Assembly (NCBI GenBank): GCA_013425405.1 | Contig: JACCLF010000023.1 | Coordinates: 1-49,566 of the forward strand | Direction: 5' to 3' | Length of the DNA stretch: 49,566 bases | Source of the DNA: Microcaldota archaeon | GTDB lineage: Archaea; Micrarchaeota; Micrarchaeia; Burarchaeales; Fermentimicrarchaeaceae | Part shown: positions 8,162 through 15,571 of the stretch, piece by piece | How positions within the stretch are numbered: the stretch's first letter is position 1 | Layout of the letters: every line of letters begins with the position of its first letter | The notes under the pieces: generated by a model | What the model saw: the letters and a program-made list of their open reading frames with translations, nothing else | Database searches by the model: none | What the model was told of the DNA's origin: nothing | Position numbers and translations under genes: made by a program

Positions 8162-8560
8162 TCACTGCGATTTGAGTATGCTCACAACTATTTCCCTGTT
8201 TGACCTTGGCCCATCAAGCTCGCAGACTATTATCCTCTGCCATGTACCAAGAGCGAGCTTGCCATCCTCTATAGGTATTGTCCTCCCGCTTCCAATCAAC
8301 CCGCTGAGCAAGTGTGAGAGCGCATTGTTGTCTATGTGGTCGTGTGCATAATCCATCTTGGGCAGCATTTTTTCAAAAACCTGCTCAAAATCACGCTGGA
8401 GGTTCGGTTCAAACTCGTTTAGGACTATTGCAACGGTTGCATGAGGCGCATGCACAACGCAGGCGCCGGACTTCACCCCGCTCCTCTCCACTGCGTATTC
8501 GATCTGGCTGGTTATGTCAACCAACTCAACCTTCTTCTTTGTTGATATGGAAAACTGCAT
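8162..8560 (-). CDS. YjbQ/UPF0047 family protein
   Basis: A 132-residue UPF0047/YjbQ protein with the conserved metal-site histidines in HAPHATVAI (about 38-46) and in YAHDHIDNNA (about 71-80), followed by GSGRTIPIEDGKLALGTWQR. Members form trimers with a buried metal. Weak thiamine-phosphate synthase activity has been reported for the bacterial protein, but the physiological role is unsettled. It lies 4 nt before nadK in the same operon. The family call is safe and the function is open. Confidence 0.88.
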   Translation of the reverse strand: MQFSISTKKKVELVDITSQIEYAVERSGVKSGACVVHAPHATVAIVLNEFEPNLQRDFEQVFEKMLPKMDYAHDHIDNNALSHLLSGLIGSGRTIPIEDGKLALGTWQRIIVCELDGPRSNREIVVSILKSQ

Positions 8561-8564
8561 TACA

Positions 8565-8915
8565 TCACCTCATCCTGCAAAGATCAGCAGTATCATTATC
8601 CTGGATGAGATTGCACACAAGTGAGCTGTTAGCCCTCAATCCCAGCACCACATGCACACACTGCTCCCTGAGAGATGTGGCATCGCTACAGTCTGCCTCG
8701 GACAGCCTTGAGATTGCTATTCTCATCACGCAGTAATCTCTCATTGTTTCATTCTGAACTTCCTTGCATTCTGTTGAATTGGCATCCCTCAAGGCAAGGG
8801 AAGAAAAGCACTTATCCTTCAAATCGGGATTTGGGGACTGCCCGCACACGGAGCGCATATCCAATCCTAGGCATCCCAGCAGCAGAACGGACAGGAAGAG
8901 AAGCTTAAATTTCAT
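8565..8915 (-). CDS. Cys-repeat lipoprotein, hypothetical
   Basis: A 116-residue exported protein. Residues 1-15 form a short signal ending in the lipobox LLLGC, so Cys15 is probably lipidated. Eight further cysteines (24, 36, 50, 62, 76, 86, 101, 113) show a near-periodic spacing, with pairs 14-15 residues apart at 36/50, 62/76 and 86/101. Each pair has a helical segment such as VMRIAIS or VHVVLGL between the two cysteines, suggesting tandem disulfide-braced helical hairpins of about 25 residues. Three N-x-S/T sites fit surface exposure. I do not recognise a named family. It lies in the operon between dphB and yjbQ. Confidence 0.65.
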   Translation of the reverse strand: MKFKLLFLSVLLLGCLGLDMRSVCGQSPNPDLKDKCFSSLALRDANSTECKEVQNETMRDYCVMRIAISRLSEADCSDATSLREQCVHVVLGLRANSSLVCNLIQDNDTADLCRMR

Positions 8916-8941
8916 AGGAGGTATAATGCAGCTGAGTTATT

Positions 8942-9688
8942 TTAAGGACATATGAAATGCTTTAGCGCCTCCTCTTCCATGAAGTGAAGCTTGCCAGGGA
9001 TAACAAGTATGAAAGGCGGCTTTCCAAGCTTTTTTTGAAGGAGTTCTTCCGGTTTGCCGTAGGTTATCTTCTGCTCACGGCTCCCCACTCTGCTCAGCAC
9101 CACGGCATGGAATTCCCCAAGCCTCTTTTTTTCCTTCTCAATTTTCAGCAGCTGCTGGAGAGCTTCGGATGCTTCCATGCACCTCTCTTTGATATCCAGA
9201 AACACAACTGAGTGCAATCCTCTCTCCCGGTTCTCGGCTATCACATCATAGCTGCTTGTGGGCTCATAGCCCTTGCTCCAAATTGCGAGGGTGCAGGGCT
9301 TTCCAAGCTTGTATGCCTGGAGACCGCACTCCCCAATCGCTGCCGTGAGGATGGATGAGGAGTGCACAACGGCAGTTTCTATCCCGTTTTTCTCTGCAGA
9401 GAGTTTCAGTGATATATGTGTTGTCGAAATAAGAGGATCGCCAGGGACAAGAAGGGCAACCTTCTTTGAGAGAGCTTCCTTCAGTATCTTTTCCTCTCCC
9501 TCAACCTCCTCCCTCCCAAGGAGGATTATTTTCTTGCCCGCAAGCTTTTCAAGGCGCTTGAGAGAGCTCTCTTCCCTACTCCCAGTATACTGCTCAGCAA
9601 AAATAACATCGCAGTCCTTCAGCTCCTCCAGCCCTCTTAGGCTGATGTCGCTTTCATCCCATATCCCCATTCCAACGAGAAGCAACAT
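8942..9688 (-). CDS. dphB: diphthine synthase
   Basis: DphB trimethylates the modified histidine of elongation factor 2 during diphthamide synthesis, using SAM. It is a tetrapyrrole-methylase-fold protein of the usual length (248 aa). Visible are the N-terminal LLLVGMGIWDE, the AEQYTG segment, the SAM-binding VPGDPLISTTH, the HSSSILTAAIGE region, and FVILVIPGKLHFMEEE-like text at the C-terminus, all typical of archaeal DphB. The start abuts the stop of the DUF63 gene, so they are co-transcribed. Confidence 0.92.
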   Translation of the reverse strand: MLLLVGMGIWDESDISLRGLEELKDCDVIFAEQYTGSREESSLKRLEKLAGKKIILLGREEVEGEEKILKEALSKKVALLVPGDPLISTTHISLKLSAEKNGIETAVVHSSSILTAAIGECGLQAYKLGKPCTLAIWSKGYEPTSSYDVIAENRERGLHSVVFLDIKERCMEASEALQQLLKIEKEKKRLGEFHAVVLSRVGSREQKITYGKPEELLQKKLGKPPFILVIPGKLHFMEEEALKHFICP

Positions 9689-10573
9689 TTACACACCTGC
9701 AAGCAGCCTGAAGATATCCCTCACACCTGGTGCCAGGCCGAATATTATGAGCAGAAGCAGGATATAATTTTTCTCATCTCTCTTGTCTTCTGAAGTTTCA
9801 ACAACCCAAACGGCAAGGGTTGAGAAGAGAACCTTCACAACATAGAATGCAAACATCGTTCCGAAGATTGTTCCGAGCGCGCCGCCTACAACGTGCTGCT
9901 CGAAATAGGCTGTTCCGCCCATGAAGAGGTTTATTGCCACATAGGATGCAGCTCCATCAAGGGAGTGGGAGAGAACAACAATGAGCTGTGAAAGGCCTGC
10001 CTTTATTTTCATTTTTTCCAGAAGCATCTTACCGGAAACCAGGCCGAAAAATGAGAAAAGCAGGATGAGCATGACGTGGAACCAGTTTCTCATAAGTGGC
10101 AGTAATAGGATGAGGTGAGGAAGAAGCAACACCAGGGCGAACACCGGCAGCAGATCCATCCTCCTTATCCTGTTGAAGAAGATTATTGAAAGGAATGTCA
10201 GTATGCCTATTAGGACATAAATCCCGGGAGTTGCGGTGAGGAAGCCGTACTCGTATATGCGGGAGCTGCCGACAACTCCATACATGCCAAAAAGGGTTGA
10301 GCCGCCCTGCATGAATTGATTAGGAAGTTCTGCAGAGCCACTTCCTGTTGCATCGGTTACGACTCTCACAACCGAGCCGAGGAGTATGAATGGTATGACG
10401 CGTAGAATGAATTTCTCGTCCAGCTTTACTTTCTCTTTTTTGAGAATTTTGAAGAATATAAATGCAAAGAACAACGCTATGACTGCATAAACCAAGGTGT
10501 TGATTATATTGTAGCCCGTCCTATCGTAGACCGGCTTTATGAAGTATGAGTTAATGAATTCTGCAATATCCAT
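9689..10573 (-). CDS. DUF63 family membrane protein
   Basis: A 294-residue integral membrane protein with about eight hydrophobic segments. It has the N-terminal PVYDRTGYNIINTLVYA signature, the loop GSVVRVVTDATGSG, the FLTATPGIYVLIG segment and a SHSLDGAASYVAIN helix, all typical of the archaeal DUF63 family. No biochemical function is established; conserved Asp, His and Arg residues within membrane segments suggest catalysis or transport rather than a structural role. It lies 1 nt downstream of the winged-helix regulator and immediately upstream of dphB. Confidence 0.85.
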   Translation of the reverse strand: MDIAEFINSYFIKPVYDRTGYNIINTLVYAVIALFFAFIFFKILKKEKVKLDEKFILRVIPFILLGSVVRVVTDATGSGSAELPNQFMQGGSTLFGMYGVVGSSRIYEYGFLTATPGIYVLIGILTFLSIIFFNRIRRMDLLPVFALVLLLPHLILLLPLMRNWFHVMLILLFSFFGLVSGKMLLEKMKIKAGLSQLIVVLSHSLDGAASYVAINLFMGGTAYFEQHVVGGALGTIFGTMFAFYVVKVLFSTLAVWVVETSEDKRDEKNYILLLLIIFGLAPGVRDIFRLLAGV

Positions 10574-10574
10574 A

Positions 10575-11087
10575 TCATCTCTCCCAAATTTCTATGAATC
10601 TGTCAACTATTGCATCAAGAAAGCTGGAGCGGTAGGTTATTATGACTCGTGCCATCTCATCGGGTTTAACTAGATTGTACATTACCTCCTTTCCCCTCCT
10701 TTTTTTCTTGGCAATGCCCGAATCGAGCATCTTGTCAAGATACCATGAAGTAGTTGCCGGGGAGAGCTGGAGCTCTTTCATTATGCCCTTGTGATTGAGC
10801 TCCTTGCCTATGAGAAGCATAATTGCAATATGCCTTATGGGCTTCTGCCTAAGCAGGGAGAGGAGCTTCTTCTCTCTCTCCGTGAAGAGCCCTATAGCAT
10901 AATACCTAGCATATTCGCCGTCTCTCTTCTGTATTATCGTGCCGTCATTTGAAAGATTGGTTAGGTGGTACTGCAGCGTGCCCACCGGTAGCTTCAGATG
11001 CCTCTGCATCTCCCTGAAATGGCTTCCTGGGAAACGCAGGATGTGCTCGTATATCTGCTGGCGCTGCTCCAGACCCTGGACTCTCAT
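10575..11087 (-). CDS. two-domain winged-helix transcriptional regulator
   Basis: A 170-residue regulator with two consecutive winged helices. The first (about 8-70) reads IYEHILRFPGSHFREMQRHL then a recognition helix in GTLQYHLTNL and a wing ending in ARYYAIG. The second (about 75-150) repeats the plan with KGIMKELQLSPATTSWYL and RRGKEVMYNL. This double arrangement is common in archaeal ArsR/MarR-like regulators. It sits with a three-helix membrane protein upstream (3-nt gap) and DUF63 downstream (1-nt gap), so it may sense or control an envelope function; that is inference. Confidence 0.8.
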   Translation of the reverse strand: MRVQGLEQRQQIYEHILRFPGSHFREMQRHLKLPVGTLQYHLTNLSNDGTIIQKRDGEYARYYAIGLFTEREKKLLSLLRQKPIRHIAIMLLIGKELNHKGIMKELQLSPATTSWYLDKMLDSGIAKKKRRGKEVMYNLVKPDEMARVIITYRSSFLDAIVDRFIEIWER

Positions 11088-11090
11088 ATT

Positions 11091-11363
11091 CTACGCCCTC
11101 ACCACCGCAAAGAATATCAGTGCCAGCGTCAGGAAATCAAGAAAGTTTGAGAGCGATAATGTGAGGATGGACTGCTGCTCACTTGTCAGTTTTATGAGAG
11201 TCCTTGCAAAGTAGGCGACAAATGCCAGTGAGACCAGCAGGATAATCCTCCTCCTATTCTTCCTGTATGCTAGAAATGATATCAGAGCCATCCCCAAAGC
11301 AAAGATGACCGTTGACACACCCACTAGCAGGTTAAAACCAGTTATGTATTCGTCCATTTTCAT
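11091..11363 (-). CDS. small three-helix membrane protein
   Basis: A 90-residue protein with three hydrophobic segments (about 8-30, 38-57 and 66-88) separated by the basic loop YRKNRRR and a short polar loop. Its ATG overlaps the stop of the upstream DJ-1-like gene (ATGA). It directly precedes the winged-helix regulator. Archaea often pair a small three-helix membrane protein with such a regulator, which suggests a sensor/regulator couple, but there is no sequence-level proof. Confidence 0.6.
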   Translation of the reverse strand: MKMDEYITGFNLLVGVSTVIFALGMALISFLAYRKNRRRIILLVSLAFVAYFARTLIKLTSEQQSILTLSLSNFLDFLTLALIFFAVVRA

Positions 11364-11965
11364 CCCCCCAAGACTTTAACAATTTCCTCGCCAAACCCCT
11401 TGGCTGATGACGGCCCATCCGCCGTTACAAGCTTTCCATCCCTCTCAACAGGTTTTCCGGTGTAGACCGCGCCTGCGCGTTTCAGAGATGAGATGGTATC
11501 ATTATCTGGGAAGGATGTGACATTCCTCCCCCTCACAATATCCGCAGCCGCAAGTATCCTCGGCGCAATGCACACGGCGGCAACAACCTTTCCGGAGCTG
11601 CTCGCATCCTTTGCAAGCTTCACCACAGCGGGATTTTCCGGCAGGCCGTTTGTCTCAACTCCCTGCCCGCCAATGAAAACAACTGCGTCATACTGGGAGA
11701 GATTCGCCTGCGAGACAAGCAGGTCTGGCTTGACCCTCCCCCCAAGCATCCCCACTGCTTCATTCATACTCGTGCTTGCTATGTAAACCCTGAAGCCTGC
11801 ACTCTCAACAGCTTCCTTGCTGTGGAACAACTCCTCATCACGGAAATCCGACGGAGCTATGACGAAAAGCACCTTTCTCATCCCCTCACCCCCAGAGGCT
11901 TTTTGCCCAGCCTGTTGCGCACAGCCGAGCAGCAGAATTGCAAACATGAGAATATGAATCCTCAT
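11360..11965 (-). CDS. exported DJ-1/PfpI family lipoprotein
   Basis: From ATG 11965 the protein (about 201 aa) begins with a signal peptide ending in the lipobox LLLGC, giving lipidated Cys15. A DJ-1/PfpI domain follows: KVLFVIAPSDFRDEEL, then YDAVVFIGGQG, and the nucleophile elbow AAVCIAPRILA with the conserved Cys. The family includes deglycases, chaperones and PfpI proteases. The acidic partner residue is plausibly the Glu in the FRDEEL segment. An extracytoplasmic DJ-1 homologue is unusual. The start lies 4 nt after the cysS stop; longer upstream starts would run into cysS. Confidence 0.82.
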   Translation of the reverse strand: MRIHILMFAILLLGCAQQAGQKASGGEGMRKVLFVIAPSDFRDEELFHSKEAVESAGFRVYIASTSMNEAVGMLGGRVKPDLLVSQANLSQYDAVVFIGGQGVETNGLPENPAVVKLAKDASSSGKVVAAVCIAPRILAAADIVRGRNVTSFPDNDTISSLKRAGAVYTGKPVERDGKLVTADGPSSAKGFGEEIVKVLGG

Positions 11966-11969
11966 CGAA

Positions 11970-13406
11970 TCACTCAAACTTCCAGCTCGCCCCCACCTTT
12001 TCATCGTTGAGAGCCACGCCCGCCTTCTTGAGCTCCGCTCGTATCTCATCAGAAGCCTTCCATTCACCTTTCTTCCTGAGCTCCTCCCTTGCCTTTATAA
12101 GAATACCCATAATGCGTTCCACAAGCTCCCCGCCTGCTTTTTTCTCCTCCGTGAGCCTGAGCCCAAGAATGCCGCCAAGCTCCTCAAACATCTTCAGGAT
12201 TTTTTCCTTCAGCTCGGGGCTCATTGAATCGCTTTTTGATGTGAAGGAATTCAGAGTTCTTGAGAAATTGAACAGTGAAGCCAGCGCACCAGGTGTGTTG
12301 AAGTCGTCGTCCATCGCCTTCTCAAACTCCTCCCTTGTCTTTTTCACCTGCTTCTCAAGCTCCTCCTCCTTTGCTCCTTTTGAAGGCGTGAGCCTCTTCA
12401 GAAGCATGATTGAATTCTTCAAGCTCTCTAAGCTCCTCCTTGCCTGCTCCAGGTTCTTCTCGCTGTAGTCTATGGGGCTCCTGTAGTGCGTTGAGGTGAA
12501 GAAGAAGCGCAGAGTGTCAGCATCATATTTCTCAAGGGCCTGCCTCAGGGTCACATAGTTACCTAAAGACTTGGCCATTTTCTCCCCGTTTATTTTGAGA
12601 AACTCCGTGTGGAGCCAGTACTTCACGAAAGGCTTCTTGCCGGTAAGAGCTTCTGCCTGCGCTATTTCATTCTCGTGGTGCGGGAACTTCAAATCCCTCC
12701 CCCCTCCGTGTATGTCGATCTGTTCGCCTATATACTTCGCAGACATCACTGAGCATTCAATATGCCAGCCTGGGAAGCCCACTCCCCACGGGCTGGGCCA
12801 TTTGAACGGGTCGCTCTCCTTGGCCTTCTTCCATAGGGCAAAATCCTCTGGGTTCCTCTTGTCTGGATGCACCTCAAACCTTGTGCCCGCAGCCATCTCC
12901 TCAGTGTTCACCTTGGAAAGTTTCCCATAATCCTTGAATTTGGAGACGTCAAAGAATACGTTTCCGTCAACCTCGTATGCATATCCCTTCTCAATGAGCT
13001 TCTGGACTGCCTGAATCATGTCAATGATGTGCCCTGTTGCCCTTGGCGAGATGTCCGGCCTGATGACCCCTAAGCTGTCCATATCCCTGAAGTACTCCCG
13101 CATATACTTTTCAACAAGCGCCATGGGCTGAATTTTCTCCTCGCTGGACTTCTTCCCTATTTTATCCTCACCGCTGTCCTCCCTCATGTGCCCTACATCA
13201 GTTATATTTTGTATATACGTAACAGAAAATCCCCTGTGCTTAAGCCAGCGCAGAATTATGTCAAACGCTATGTAGGTTCTTGCGTGCCCTAGATGCGCCC
13301 AGTCATAGACTGTCGGGCCGCACACATACATCCCAACTTTTCCTTTTTTGAGTGGTAGGAACTCGTCCAACTTTCCGCTTAGGCTGTCGTAAACTTTCAA
13401 TGACAT
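11970..13406 (-). CDS. cysS: cysteinyl-tRNA synthetase
   Basis: CysRS charges tRNA-Cys. Visible are CGPTVYDWAHLGHART, containing the zinc-ligand Cys and the HIGH-like HLGH, then NITDVGH, GWHIECSVMS and HGGGRDLKFPHHENE (zinc and active-site region), and the KMSKS variant EKMAKSLGNY. The C-terminal helical anticodon-binding part follows, giving 478 aa, a normal length. I chose ATG 13406 because GGGTGA lies 4 nt upstream; the longer open frame runs backwards through the tRNA-Cys gene. The coding region begins only 12 nt after the 3' end of the cognate tRNA, so both probably share one transcript. Confidence 0.95.
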   Translation of the reverse strand: MSLKVYDSLSGKLDEFLPLKKGKVGMYVCGPTVYDWAHLGHARTYIAFDIILRWLKHRGFSVTYIQNITDVGHMREDSGEDKIGKKSSEEKIQPMALVEKYMREYFRDMDSLGVIRPDISPRATGHIIDMIQAVQKLIEKGYAYEVDGNVFFDVSKFKDYGKLSKVNTEEMAAGTRFEVHPDKRNPEDFALWKKAKESDPFKWPSPWGVGFPGWHIECSVMSAKYIGEQIDIHGGGRDLKFPHHENEIAQAEALTGKKPFVKYWLHTEFLKINGEKMAKSLGNYVTLRQALEKYDADTLRFFFTSTHYRSPIDYSEKNLEQARRSLESLKNSIMLLKRLTPSKGAKEEELEKQVKKTREEFEKAMDDDFNTPGALASLFNFSRTLNSFTSKSDSMSPELKEKILKMFEELGGILGLRLTEEKKAGGELVERIMGILIKAREELRKKGEWKASDEIRAELKKAGVALNDEKVGASWKFE

Positions 13407-13418
13407 CTGCTCACCCAG

Positions 13419-13489
13419 AGCCAGGAAGGGGAATCGAACCCCTCTATGCCGGTCTGCAGCCGGCCACATGGCCACTCTGTCATCCTGGC
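13419..13489 (-). tRNA. tRNA-Cys (anticodon GCA)
   Basis: On the minus strand a 71-nt cloverleaf can be drawn. The acceptor stem is GCCAGGA paired with TCCTGGC, and the anticodon arm is GCCGG-CTGCAGA-CCGGC with anticodon GCA. The T arm is AGGGG-TTCGATT-CCCCT, and the D arm is short. The discriminator is T (U73), as expected for tRNA-Cys, and CCA is not encoded. No intron is visible. TATA-like AAATAATAAAT lies about 25 nt upstream (13507-13518). It is followed 12 nt later by cysS on the same strand. Confidence 0.93.
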
Positions 13490-13654
13490 ACGAGATATAC
13501 TTTGATTGATTTATTATTTAACACTTGCGAGCAGGGAATCCTAAGCTCTTTAGAAGTGGATGAAAGTGAATTTATAAGAGAGGGTTCAGATACCCCAATA
13601 ACAGCTTCACTGGAAAGCTACCCCTCCAAATTGTTTAAATACCTTCTTTCAGTA

Positions 13655-13777
13655 GATGATAGTACTACGCTGGGGCACAGCGGAAGTAACACCTGCAATT
13701 CCTTCGGGAGTGAGATGTGCAGAAGCGCGCCGTCAATGAAGCAGGAAGCTAGACCCTTACGGGTGGGAGCATGCCAC
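13655..13777 (+). ncRNA. omega-RNA-like right-end segment of an IS200/IS605 (TnpB) element, solo
   Basis: This segment is dense in stems: a UUCG-capped hairpin ATTCC-TTCG-GGAGT inside a CTGCA/TGCAG stem, then CAATGAAGCAGGAAGC, a hairpin ACCC-TTAC-GGGT, and the closing GGGAGCATGCCAC. That order, including the terminal hairpin and the xATGCCAC end, resembles the 3' ends of TnpB-associated omega RNAs and right ends of IS605-type elements as I remember them. No tnpB is intact. The upstream + frame (about 13526-13640) could be a decayed TnpB C-terminus, but this is weak. TTGTTTAAATACC at 13629-13641 would place a transcription start near 13660. The end abuts the ahcY stop codon. Confidence 0.5.
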
Positions 13778-15061
13778 CTACGTGCCCTCCTTCCATGAGC
13801 GGGCATAGCTCTCCTGCTCCTCGCTGGGCTTGGAGAGCTTTATTCCTTTTGCTTCGAGTGCAAGCTCCGCAACTTCGTCATCTATGCTTCTTGGGACGGA
13901 GATTACTTTTGCGGGAAGCTTGTTTTTCAGTATGAACTCCAAACTCAGGGCTTGAATTGCAAAGCTTCCGTCCATTATTTCTATGGGGTGGCCCTGCCCG
14001 GAAGGCCTTGCAAGGTTGACAAGCCTCCCCTCGGAGAGCAAATATAGCTTCTTTCCATTTCTCAAAGTGAAGCGCTCCACATTCTCCTTAACCCTCTCCC
14101 TCTTTGAGGAAAGCTGCTCCAGACCCTTTATGTCTATCTCATTGTTGAAATGCCCTGCATTTGCAAGTATTGCACCATCTCTCATCTTCCCGAAATGCTT
14201 TCTGCTTATAACATTGATGTTGCCAGTTGATGTTATGAAGAACTCTCCCTCCGTTGCAGCTTCATCAAGGTTCATCACCCGGAATCCGCTGTAGAGTGCT
14301 TCCAAAGCCTTGTGCTGCCCAGCAGGACCCTCCTCCCTTCCAAGCCTGCCTGAAACTTCAACAACTATCACATTTGCACCGAGGCCTCTCAGCCTCTCGC
14401 TTATACCCCTTCCGCACCACCCGAAGCCAATTACTACAATGGTTTTTCCAGCCAGGAGCTTATTCGTAGCGCGCATTATTGCGTCGATGGTGCTCTGGGC
14501 CGTGCCAAACCTGTTGTCAAAAAGGAATTTTGAGTAGGCGTCATTCACTGCAACAACAGGAAACTTCAGCCTGCCCTCTCTCTCCATTGCATGGAGGCGC
14601 GTTACTCCGGTCGTGGTTTCCTCGCAAGCGCCTCTGATACTTGGAATGAGCTCCTTCCTCTTTGTGTGCACCATGAATATCTGGTCGCACCCGTCATCAA
14701 TCAGCAAATCTGGCTTATGGTCCAGAACGCTGTTTATATTCTTATAATAATCCTTCTCATCTTCCCCAGCCCATGCATAAACATCCATCTCCTCATCGGC
14801 GAGCGCAGCTGCCACTCTGTCATCTGTCGTAAGTGGATTGCAGCTTGCCGCAGCTATGCTCGCACCTCCTTTTTTGAGGGTTTCAAGCAGCACGCCTGTT
14901 TTTTTCTCCAGATGCAGGCACACACCAATGGTTATTCCCCTGAAAGGCTTCTGCTTCTCAAACCTCTTCCCTATCATGGCAAGAAGAGGCATGTTCTCCC
15001 TGGCCCACTCCAGCTCCTCCCTGCCCTCCTTGGAAAGCTTCGCGTCTTTTATTCTGCTCAT
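13778..15061 (-). CDS. ahcY: adenosylhomocysteinase family enzyme (SAH or S-inosylhomocysteine hydrolase)
   Basis: This enzyme hydrolyses S-adenosylhomocysteine, or in some archaea its deaminated form, to homocysteine. The substrate region has ASCNPLTTDD, AGEDEKDYY and EETTTGVTRL. The NAD-binding Rossmann motif is GFGWCGRG (about residue 213-220), and ITSTGN, AGHFNNEID and NLARPSGQGHP follow. At 427 aa it is the usual archaeal length, without the extra bacterial insert. The upstream spacer holds no clear SD. The stop codon at 13778-13780 directly adjoins the mobile-element-like segment, so the final residues may have been altered by that insertion. Confidence 0.92.
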   Translation of the reverse strand: MSRIKDAKLSKEGREELEWARENMPLLAMIGKRFEKQKPFRGITIGVCLHLEKKTGVLLETLKKGGASIAAASCNPLTTDDRVAAALADEEMDVYAWAGEDEKDYYKNINSVLDHKPDLLIDDGCDQIFMVHTKRKELIPSIRGACEETTTGVTRLHAMEREGRLKFPVVAVNDAYSKFLFDNRFGTAQSTIDAIMRATNKLLAGKTIVVIGFGWCGRGISERLRGLGANVIVVEVSGRLGREEGPAGQHKALEALYSGFRVMNLDEAATEGEFFITSTGNINVISRKHFGKMRDGAILANAGHFNNEIDIKGLEQLSSKRERVKENVERFTLRNGKKLYLLSEGRLVNLARPSGQGHPIEIMDGSFAIQALSLEFILKNKLPAKVISVPRSIDDEVAELALEAKGIKLSKPSEEQESYARSWKEGT

Positions 15062-15189
15062 ATTCTCACAGTATGTTTATGCACTCTATTCTAAAAACTT
15101 CTTACTGGTGTAGGTAGCAATATCTACTGGCCCAGATATAACCGAGTTTTATTTAAAACTATTTGTTCAAAAATAACTCAGGTGAACCC

Positions 15190-15567
15190 ATGATGATGCC
15201 ATGCGAGGTCATAGTGCGCTATTACCTGCCTGCAATGAGGTACAGGATAGCCGATGAGTTGATGAACAAGTACGGCTGGACTCAGGTCAAAGTATCTGAT
15301 AGGCTGAGGATAACGCAGGCTGCGGTAAGCAAGTATATGGGAGGGAAGCTTGATGAGAAGACAAAGAAATTCTCAGAGATGGGCGAGGTGAAAAACGCAG
15401 CCAAGAAAATTGCAAAGGAGATTGCAGAGGAAAAATGGAAGTCCGACTCCATAGCCGAGCTGTGTCTTGTATGCGGCACCCTTAGGAAAGAGGGGAAGCT
15501 TTGCAAGATGCATCTTAGCATGAAGAGGCTGAAGGAGTGCAACTGCAACATATGTCTCAGCAGGTGA
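15190..15567 (+). CDS. archaeal HTH regulator with C-terminal zinc cluster
   Basis: About 125 aa from ATG 15190, which has GGTGA four nucleotides upstream. The N-terminus carries an HTH: IADELMNKYGWTQVKVSDRL, then the recognition helix ITQAAVSKYMGGK. This matches the COG2522-type predicted regulators found across archaea. The C-terminus has CLVCGTLRKEGKLC and CNCNIC, six cysteines that probably bind zinc or a metal cofactor. The target is unknown. It runs 4 nt upstream of the DUF2085 gene and is probably co-transcribed with it and the thioredoxin-fold gene. Confidence 0.82.
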   Translation: MMMPCEVIVRYYLPAMRYRIADELMNKYGWTQVKVSDRLRITQAAVSKYMGGKLDEKTKKFSEMGEVKNAAKKIAKEIAEEKWKSDSIAELCLVCGTLRKEGKLCKMHLSMKRLKECNCNICLSR

Positions 15568-15571
15568 ATGG

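Noticed and set aside
13526-13640. Plus-strand frame that could be a decayed TnpB C-terminus upstream of the omega-RNA-like segment
   Set aside because: No zinc-finger or RuvC motif is present; mentioned in the ncRNA entry but not called a gene.
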